A stretch of 10,678 nt of DNA from an uncultured Rubrobacteraceae bacterium (lineage in GTDB: Bacteria; Actinomycetota; Rubrobacteria; Rubrobacterales; Rubrobacteraceae): the NCBI GenBank assembly GCA_902805985.1, contig CADCUW010000557.1:1-10678 (forward strand), written 5' to 3'. The notes beneath the pieces are model-generated. The model saw only the letters and a list, made by a program, of their open reading frames with translations, searched no databases and had not been told where the DNA came from. This document shows positions 1 to 4,996 of this stretch, piece by piece; the stretch's first letter is position 1; every line of letters begins with the position of its first letter. Position numbers and translations under genes: made by a program.

Positions 1-1
1 G

Positions 2-76
2 CAGATGGAGGAGATCATGCGCCGTCGCGAGGCCGGCGAGCCTGTGGGACAATTCACCGCAAGCCGTGACGACTAG
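2..76 (+). CDS. C-terminal tail of an unidentified upstream gene
   Basis: An open frame enters from the left edge and ends at TAG (74-76), giving about 24 residues ending in GQFTASRDD. The tail is charged, with a run of Glu and Arg (MEEIMRRREAGEP). It ends 16 bases before the Hsp20 start chosen here, so the two genes are probably co-transcribed. There is too little sequence to name a family. An internal ATG at 5-7 means a very short separate ORF cannot be excluded, but a truncated longer gene is the simpler reading. Confidence 0.4.
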   Translation, partial: QMEEIMRRREAGEPVGQFTASRDD

Positions 77-92
77 CGACGATGGGGGAGAG

Positions 93-554
93 ATGAGTGA
101 GCACCAGCGGAACCCGTTCCGGGGTTTCCTTGACATGGCGAGCGAGATGAACCGGATGCGCTCGGTCGGCGCCTACGGTCAGGAGGGCGTCGGGGAGGAC
201 CGCGAGAGGACCCACGCCAACGCCTGGGTCCCGCCGGCCGACGTCTTCGCGCGGGATCGGGACCTCGTGATCCGCATGGAGCTCGCCGGCGTGGCCCCGA
301 ACGACATCGACGTCTCGTTCCACGAGAACACCCTGACCGTCTCGGGGGAACGCGGCAAGGACGTGGACGAGGTGAGCTTCTACGTCCACGAGCGCTTCTA
401 CGGCGTCTTCCGCCGCAGCATGACCCTTCCGGCCGGCGTGGACGAGGACGATATAAGCGCCGAGTTCGACAACGGCCTCGTCGAGATCACCGTAGAGAAC
501 GGCGCCGTCTCCTCGGAGCCCCGCCGCATACAGGTCCGTAATAGGGCGGGCTAG
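93..554 (+). CDS. Small heat-shock protein, Hsp20/alpha-crystallin family
   Basis: A 153-residue ATP-independent chaperone that holds unfolding proteins in the cytoplasm until other chaperones refold them. The alpha-crystallin domain runs from about residue 46 to 136. It contains the segment RMELAGVAPNDIDV (61-74), the strand LTVSGER (81-87), ERFYGVFRRSMTLPAGVD (100-117) and the hallmark NGLVEITV (127-134). The short C-terminal tail carries an I-x-V triplet (IQV, 146-148), which in this family docks into neighbouring subunits during oligomer assembly. I chose ATG at 93 because GGGGGAG sits just upstream, although its spacing is short. A GTG at 66 in the same frame would add nine residues and overlap the upstream gene, but it lacks a ribosome site. 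No CIRCE or HAIR-type operator is visible directly in front, so the promoter probably lies before the upstream gene. Confidence 0.95.
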   Translation: MSEHQRNPFRGFLDMASEMNRMRSVGAYGQEGVGEDRERTHANAWVPPADVFARDRDLVIRMELAGVAPNDIDVSFHENTLTVSGERGKDVDEVSFYVHERFYGVFRRSMTLPAGVDEDDISAEFDNGLVEITVENGAVSSEPRRIQVRNRAG

Positions 555-563
555 CGCCTCCGC

Positions 564-621
564 TTTCAGCCTGTCGGCCCGGAACGGGAGGCCGACAGAC
601 GAAGGTGCTGAAGGGCTGAAA
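564..621. terminator. Nested inverted repeat, probable bidirectional terminator
   Basis: The inner stem is perfect: CTGTCGGCC (571-579) pairs with GGCCGACAG (590-598) across a 10-base loop. An outer pair, TTTCAGC (564-570) with GCTGAAA (615-621), can close around it. A second weaker partner for the outer arm, GCTGA, lies at 607-611. The structure occupies the whole gap between the converging Hsp20 and betaine-binding genes. There is no strong T run on either strand, so it may be an intrinsic terminator of the weak-U kind seen in high-GC genomes, or an RNA-stabilising 3' structure. Confidence 0.6.
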
Positions 622-623
622 CC

Positions 624-1613
624 TTACTCGATAAACCCGTTGTTCTGGAGCCAGCGCTTCGCGACCGTCTCTGGCGATTCGCCTTCGACGTCCACGGCGT
701 AGTTGAGCTCGCGCAACGTCCGGGTGTCCAGTTCCCTGGAGATGGGGGTGAAGACCTTCTCTAGCTGGGGGTACTGGTCGAGGGTGCTTTTCCTTATGTT
801 GAGGGAGGGGTTGTAGACGGCGAAGAAGTCTCTGTCGTCTTCCAACAGCTGGAGGTCGAGCTCCTGGATAAAGCCGCTGGTGGTGAAGGCGACGGCGAAG
901 TTGCAGATCTCGGCCTCGTCCACGGCCCCGTAGACGGCCTCCGCGGAGACCTCGATGAGGTTCTGCTCGGGGAACTGGAAGCCGTAGGCCCGCTCCATGC
1001 CGGGCAGGCCGTCGAAGCGGGACCGGAAGTCGTCGTCGTTGTTGAAGCAGAGGGTAGCCTCCCCCGGGCGCTCCTCGACCAGGCGGGCGAGGTCCGAGAC
1101 GCTCTCGACGCCGAGGTCCTGTTGGGTCTGCTCGCTCGCGGCTATGGCGTAGGTGTCGTTGCCGGGGGCGGGCTGGAGCCACTCGATGTCGTTCTCTTTG
1201 AGGTCCTGCTCCCTCACGGCCTCATACTGCTCTTGCGGGTCGGGGATAGAGCGGGTCTCCGAGAGGTGGACGAGCCAGCCGGTCGCCGTGTACTCCCAGT
1301 AGAGGTCGATCTCGTCGTCCTCGAGCGCCTGCCGGACCTCCTCGTTGCCGCCCATGCCGGTGCGGTCGATGACCGTTGCGTCGGCGGCCGAGAGCACCTC
1401 TATGGCTATCTGGCCGAGCACCTCCTGCTCGGTGAAGCCCTCCGAGCCGACGGCGAACTGGGCGTCGCGCTGGGTGCCGCTGAGCCGGAACTGGTCGCCG
1501 GAGATCCTGTCCCCGTCCCCGGCTGCCCCGCCCCCGCAGCCCGCGGCGAACGCCGCCGCGAAAGCGAGGGCCACGAGGACGGCGAGCGGGCGAATGGCGC
1601 GGCGCGGGATCAC
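624..1613 (-). CDS. Glycine betaine-type substrate-binding lipoprotein (OpuAC domain)
   Basis: A 329-residue extracytoplasmic binding protein of the OpuAC/OpuCC/OsmF type, which normally captures glycine betaine, choline or related quaternary amines. Residues 1-25 form a lipoprotein signal (RRAIRPL, then an Ala/Leu-rich core) ending in AAGC, so Cys26 is the likely lipidated residue. The mature domain starts near residue 51. It shows the family pattern VGSEGFTEQEVLGQIA (55-70), GMGGNEEVRQAL (86-97), DLYWEYTATGW (103-113, aromatic residues possibly in the ligand cage) and DGLPGMERAYGF (201-212). Cys189 and Cys237 are the only cysteines in the mature domain and could form a disulfide. The GTG start has GGGAGGAG immediately upstream and overlaps the BCCT stop by four bases, so translation is probably coupled. 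No ABC permease or ATPase gene lies in the window. Family assignment is firm; the ligand is inferred. Confidence 0.92.
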   Translation of the reverse strand: MIPRRAIRPLAVLVALAFAAAFAAGCGGGAAGDGDRISGDQFRLSGTQRDAQFAVGSEGFTEQEVLGQIAIEVLSAADATVIDRTGMGGNEEVRQALEDDEIDLYWEYTATGWLVHLSETRSIPDPQEQYEAVREQDLKENDIEWLQPAPGNDTYAIAASEQTQQDLGVESVSDLARLVEERPGEATLCFNNDDDFRSRFDGLPGMERAYGFQFPEQNLIEVSAEAVYGAVDEAEICNFAVAFTTSGFIQELDLQLLEDDRDFFAVYNPSLNIRKSTLDQYPQLEKVFTPISRELDTRTLRELNYAVDVEGESPETVAKRWLQNNGFIE

Positions 1614-3268
1614 CGCTCCTCCCGTCGCCCGTCGCCGGGGTTGGAGAGCCGGCCGTGGCCCGGCGGCGGCTCGGCCGTGAACGCCTGGCTGCCCGCAGGT
1701 GGCGCGCCCGTCCGGCGGCGGACCGTCAGGTCGGAGCCCCCGCGCTCCTGCCCGGCCGTATCGCGGGCCTCGGCGCGCAGGTGCATGTAGATGGCCACGC
1801 ACATGGCGACCATGATGAACGCGAAGGGCACCCCGAACAGCACCGAGGCCGACTGAAGCGCGCCAAGGCCCCCTGCCACGAGCAGGATCCCCGCTATCGC
1901 CGCCATCGCGAGGCCCCAGGCGAGCTTGATCCAGCGCTTCGGCTCCTTGGGGCCGCCGGTTGACATGCTGCCGAGGACCACCGTGCCCGCGTCGGCGCCG
2001 GCCACGAAGAAGATCCAGAGTACGGCGAGCGTCAGGATCGACATGGGCAGGGCCAGCGGGAACTGGTTGAGGAAGATGAACATGCCGGCGGCAGGGTCGG
2101 CGGTGACCCTCTCGGCTATCCCCCCGCCCTGCGTCTGGGCGAGGTTGAGGGCCGAACCGCCGAAGACGGCTATCCAGACGAACGTGACCACGCTCGGGCC
2201 GATCACGGTGCCGAGCACGAACTGGCGGATGGTCCGCCCGCGGGAGATCCTCGCTATGAACAACCCGACGTAGGGGCACCAGGCGATCCACCACGACCAG
2301 TAGAAGACGGTCCAGCTACCGAGCCAGGCGTTGTCCTGATCAAAGGACTGTATCGTCAGGCTCATGGGGACGAGCCCACCGAAGTAGTCGCCGACCCCCT
2401 GCGTGAGCGCCCCGAGCTGCAGGGCCGTCGGACCCATCACCAGGAAGAAGAGGAGCAGGACGGCGGCCACGTACATGCTGATCTGGCTGAGCCAGTTGAT
2501 CCCCTTCTCGATGGCCGTGGAGGCCGAGATCATGAAGGCTATCGTGGTGAGGCCGATGACGAGGAGCTGCACGGCTATCCCGGTCGGGGTGCCGAAGGTC
2601 TGGCCGAGGCCTGCGGTGAGCTGCAACCCGGCGGAGCCCAATGAGACGGCGACCCCGAAGAGGACGGCCAGAACCGACATCACGTCTATGGTCTTGCCTA
2701 TGGGCCCATCCACCCTGTCACCGAGCAGGGGCCTGAAGACGGGGCTGATGAGGCCCGGCTCGTCGTTGCGGAAGCTGAAATAGCCAACCGCGAGCCCGAC
2801 GACGGCGTACATGGCCCACGGGTGCAGCGTCCAGTGGAAGTAGGAGTACTGCATCGCCACCTGGGCGGCCTCGGTCGTGCCGGGCTGCGCCAGGCCGAAG
2901 GGCGGGGCGTTGTAGTGGGAGAGGGGCTCGGCCACGCCCCAGAAGAGCAGGGCCGGCCCCATCCCGGCCTGAAAGAGCATCGCGAACCACGCGAACGTGC
3001 TGAACTCGGGCCTCTCGCCCTCCTTGCCGATCCTGAACTTGCCGTAGCGGCTCAGGGCCAGGAGGACGACGAAGACGAGGAAGAAGTTCCCGGCAAGGAG
3101 GTAGAACCAGCCCAGGTTCGAGACCACCCAGTCGAAGATCCCCTGCGTGACGGCGCCGAAGCTCGCCGGCGCGATGGCGCCCCACAGGATAAATGCCAGG
3201 GCCACGGCGGCCGAGACCCAGAATACGACCCCTACCTGCGACCTCTCGCGCTCGACGCTCTGCTGCAC
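1610..3268 (-). CDS. BCCT-family betaine/choline/carnitine transporter
   Basis: A 552-residue secondary carrier with about 12 membrane helices that imports quaternary-ammonium solutes, normally with Na+ or H+. The BCCT signature is clear: WSWWIAW (324-330) followed by ARISRGRTIRQF (339-350). The aromatic cage is present: W146 and Y154 in HWTLHPWAMY, and W326/W327 in the signature helix, matching by alignment the Trp/Tyr cage known from BetP. The first-helix glycine motif reads AGMGPALLFWG (101-111), where BetP has AGMGIG, so two positions near the substrate and ion sites differ. The last ~55 residues are hydrophilic with Arg clusters (VRRR, RREER), in the place of BetP's osmosensing tail. The GTG start has GGGAGG six bases upstream. 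Its stop overlaps the binding-protein start. An osmolyte-uptake role is likely; the exact substrate is not determinable by reading. Confidence 0.95.
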   Translation of the reverse strand: MQQSVERERSQVGVVFWVSAAVALAFILWGAIAPASFGAVTQGIFDWVVSNLGWFYLLAGNFFLVFVVLLALSRYGKFRIGKEGERPEFSTFAWFAMLFQAGMGPALLFWGVAEPLSHYNAPPFGLAQPGTTEAAQVAMQYSYFHWTLHPWAMYAVVGLAVGYFSFRNDEPGLISPVFRPLLGDRVDGPIGKTIDVMSVLAVLFGVAVSLGSAGLQLTAGLGQTFGTPTGIAVQLLVIGLTTIAFMISASTAIEKGINWLSQISMYVAAVLLLFFLVMGPTALQLGALTQGVGDYFGGLVPMSLTIQSFDQDNAWLGSWTVFYWSWWIAWCPYVGLFIARISRGRTIRQFVLGTVIGPSVVTFVWIAVFGGSALNLAQTQGGGIAERVTADPAAGMFIFLNQFPLALPMSILTLAVLWIFFVAGADAGTVVLGSMSTGGPKEPKRWIKLAWGLAMAAIAGILLVAGGLGALQSASVLFGVPFAFIMVAMCVAIYMHLRAEARDTAGQERGGSDLTVRRRTGAPPAGSQAFTAEPPPGHGRLSNPGDGRREER

Positions 3269-3377
3269 CGCAAACCTCCCTCTCGGAATCCTGTCACGGG
3301 GCCCGCCGACGTACCGGCGAATTCCCCTCCAGACCTTCTCTTCTAAAAACCTGCGTTCGGACGTTCCTCTCGCGCCT

Positions 3378-3524
3378 GCGCGAAACGTAAGGTCGCGGGG
3401 GCGAAGCGGCTACCGTCTCCTGGCAAGGTAATGGGGGTGCGACAGAGCGTCGCGGCGAGAACGCTATGAACCACGCCCGGGTCGAAGGCCCGAAAAGGCG
3501 AAGCGGCTCAGAAACGTTTCGCGC
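3378..3524. repeat. Inverted 11-bp repeat GCGCGAAACGT upstream of the BCCT gene
   Basis: GCGCGAAACGT occurs at 3378-3388 on the plus strand and again, on the minus strand, at 3514-3524. The second copy overlaps a perfect palindrome GAAACGTTTC (3511-3520). Both copies lie 110-256 bases in front of the BCCT start, in otherwise non-coding DNA, so they are candidate binding sites for one regulator of the osmolyte operon. The core, AAACGT, is shared by all sites. No known regulator consensus was recognised, and chance repetition is possible. Confidence 0.4.
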
Positions 3525-3539
3525 TATGCTACACCAATG
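3525..3539 (+). promoter_or_regulatory. Second TATGNT box with ATG seven bases downstream
   Basis: TATGCT (3525-3530) is followed after six bases by ATG (3537-3539), the same geometry as the leaderless start of the MFS gene. The ATG opens a 67-codon frame ending at TGA 3738-3740, whose product resembles no family I recognise. No -35 or TGn extension is present. The box lies directly next to the GAAACGTTTC palindrome, so a repressor there could control it. It might also serve a non-coding leader transcript. Confidence 0.22.
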
Positions 3540-3644
3540 TGCGGTCCCGTAACATCGAAACTCCGCGCCGCCACTGGTGAACTCGATAGATACTGCGTCC
3601 AGGCGCCAGAGGATGTCCACGTCCCGGGGACGAACCGGGGGTTC

Positions 3645-3666
3645 GCGGGCAGAGGTTCGAGCCCGC
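3645..3666. other. GC-rich hairpin in the MFS upstream region
   Basis: GCGGGC (3645-3650) pairs perfectly with GCCCGC (3661-3666) around the loop AGAGGTTCGA. The loop resembles a tRNA T-arm at first glance, but the pairing is wrong for one. It stands about 80 bases before the MFS start and upstream of that gene's -10 box, so it would not be in the MFS mRNA if that start is leaderless. Function unknown. Confidence 0.3.
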
Positions 3667-3732
3667 CCGTGCCGGGCGCGGAGGGCCGCCTTTGCGGGCG
3701 TTCGTGGTATCAGGAGGAGCCTTCGACCCGCG

Positions 3733-3750
3733 TGCTATGATCGTCCGATG
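3733..3750 (+). promoter_or_regulatory. Extended -10 promoter, probable leaderless start of the MFS gene
   Basis: TGCTATGAT (3733-3741) is an extended -10 element: TGn followed by TATGAT, which matches TATAAT at five of six positions. The ATG of the MFS gene starts at 3748, seven bases after the end of the box, exactly where transcription would be expected to begin. This box-to-ATG arrangement is the known pattern of leaderless genes in Actinobacteria. An AGGAGGAG at 3712-3719 lies upstream of the box and has no in-frame start nearby, so it cannot serve as the ribosome site. No good -35 is seen, as is common with extended -10 promoters. Confidence 0.55.
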
Positions 3751-4995
3751 CGTCGTGACGCGGCAGGTTCGGGTACCGCCCCTGCGGGAGACCCTCCGGA
3801 AGAGAGAGCATTGGATTACCGGCCGGTCCTGCTGGCCGTCGCGGTCGCGACGGCTGGGGTGTTGCCGGCCTTCCTGACGGGCGGGCTGGCGGTTCAGATC
3901 CGGGGCGAGATGGGCTTCGGGTCGGCCGCGCTGGGGTTGGCGGTCGCGCTGTTCTTCGTCTCGTCCTCGACGGCCTCTGTGGTCATGGGCCGATTCGTGG
4001 AGAGGATCGGGGCGCACCGCGGCATGCGGCTGGCGGTCTTCGGGAGCGCGGCCTCGCTCCTGTGCGTCTCGCTTCTCGCCGGGTCGTGGGCCGGGCTGGT
4101 CGTCTGCCTGGTGTTCGGCGGGCTGTTCAACGCCGTCGCGCACCCGGCGACGCACCTGTCGCTGGCCCGGCAGGTGCCGCCGGGTAGACAGGGGTACTCG
4201 TTCGGGATCAAGCAGGCAGCCATCCCCTCGGCGACCCTGCTCGCAGGCCTCGCGGTGCCTGGCATCGCCCTCACCTTCGGCTGGCGCTGGGCCTTCGCCG
4301 GCGGGGCCTTGCTCGCACTCGGCGTCGCGCTGCTCGTGCCGAAGGAGCGAATCGGGGGCGTGAAGCGGGTCGCGGAGGCCCGGTCCACCGACGCCTCCAC
4401 GGGACCGCTGGTGCTGCTGGCCGTCGGCATCGGGCTCGGGTCGGCGGCGGCGACGCCCTTGGGGGCGTTCGTCGTGGAGTCTTCGGTGGCGACGGGGCTC
4501 GGGGTTGGCACGGCCGGCCTGTTGCTGGCGCTCGGGAGCGCCGCGAGCATCGTCGTGCGCGTGCTCTTCGGGCTTCTCGCCGACGGGATGGGCGGCGGGC
4601 GGCTGCTGCTCGTCGGGGGGATGTTGGGGGCTGGCGTGGCGGGTTTCGTCATGCTCGCGACGGGCTCCCCGGCCCTCGTGGTGCCGGGTGTACTGCTCGC
4701 GTTCGCGGCCGGGTGGGGCTGGCCCGGGCTCTTCAACTTCGCCGTCGTGAAGACGAGCCCCGGGGCTCCCGCCGCGGCGACCGGCGTCACCCAGACCGGG
4801 GCGTCGGGCGGGGCGGCGGTGGGCCCGATCCTGTTCGGCCTCGTGGTGGAGGCCGCCGGGTACGGGACGGCGTGGCTGGTCTCGGGTGGGCTCGCGCTGG
4901 CGGCGGTCGTGGCGATCCTTTTCGGGCGGCGCATGGTCCTGCGCGGCAGGCCGGTCCATCCGGTGCCCTTTACAAACGCTCGTGAAAACGGGTAA
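3748..4995 (+). CDS. Major facilitator superfamily transporter, substrate unknown
   Basis: A 415-residue membrane carrier with about 12 hydrophobic helices and a 24-residue charged N-terminus. MFS motif A in the loop between helices 2 and 3 reads GRFVERIGAHRGMR (81-94). The matching half-repeat between helices 8 and 9 is GLLADGMGGGR (275-285). A conserved-looking segment GYSFGIKQAAIP (149-160) lies in the helix 4-5 area and is seen in several anion and small-metabolite MFS groups, but it does not fix the substrate. The ATG at 3748 is preferred because the preceding stretch is Arg-rich, lacks membrane character and carries a promoter-like box; upstream in-frame starts would add up to 57 unlikely residues. 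The downstream mannosyltransferase begins one base after the stop, implying one transcript. An exporter or an uptake carrier are both possible. Confidence 0.88.
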   Translation: MRRDAAGSGTAPAGDPPEERALDYRPVLLAVAVATAGVLPAFLTGGLAVQIRGEMGFGSAALGLAVALFFVSSSTASVVMGRFVERIGAHRGMRLAVFGSAASLLCVSLLAGSWAGLVVCLVFGGLFNAVAHPATHLSLARQVPPGRQGYSFGIKQAAIPSATLLAGLAVPGIALTFGWRWAFAGGALLALGVALLVPKERIGGVKRVAEARSTDASTGPLVLLAVGIGLGSAAATPLGAFVVESSVATGLGVGTAGLLLALGSAASIVVRVLFGLLADGMGGGRLLLVGGMLGAGVAGFVMLATGSPALVVPGVLLAFAAGWGWPGLFNFAVVKTSPGAPAAATGVTQTGASGGAAVGPILFGLVVEAAGYGTAWLVSGGLALAAVVAILFGRRMVLRGRPVHPVPFTNARENG

Positions 4996-4996
4996 C

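Larger units (their letters stand above)
3269..3747. other. Divergent intergenic region, no convincing gene
   Basis: These 479 bases separate the divergent BCCT and MFS genes. Short open frames exist on both strands, but they look like random high-GC reading (Arg/Pro-rich, no ribosome site, no recognisable motif). The region holds an inverted pair of GCGCGAAACGT, a 10-bp palindrome, a GC hairpin and two TATGNT boxes, each listed separately. I found no clear -10/-35 pair for the BCCT gene on the minus strand. Nothing matching a tRNA, SRP RNA, tmRNA or RNase P core was recognised. Confidence 0.6.

Noticed and set aside
66..92. GTG at 66 as the Hsp20 start
   Set aside because: It lacks an upstream ribosome site and overlaps the preceding gene, while ATG 93 follows GGGGGAG and gives a normal Hsp20 N-terminus.
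487..1182. Minus-strand open frame of 231 codons overlapping the binding-protein gene and Hsp20 end
   Set aside because: Arg/Pro-rich composition and complete overlap with the well-supported OpuAC frame; no ribosome site or motif.
1122..1790. Plus-strand open frame of 222 codons across the OpuAC/BCCT junction
   Set aside because: Antisense shadow of two clearly recognised genes, with low-complexity composition.
3294..3620. Minus-strand 108-codon frame upstream of the BCCT gene
   Set aside because: No ribosome site and no family pattern; its 3' part is Arg/Pro-rich like random GC-rich reading, and it runs through the likely promoter region.
3641..3670. tRNA-like T-arm (GGTTCGAGCCC)
   Set aside because: The five-pair T stem does not form with a seven-base loop, and no matching acceptor, D-arm or anticodon arm could be laid out on either strand.
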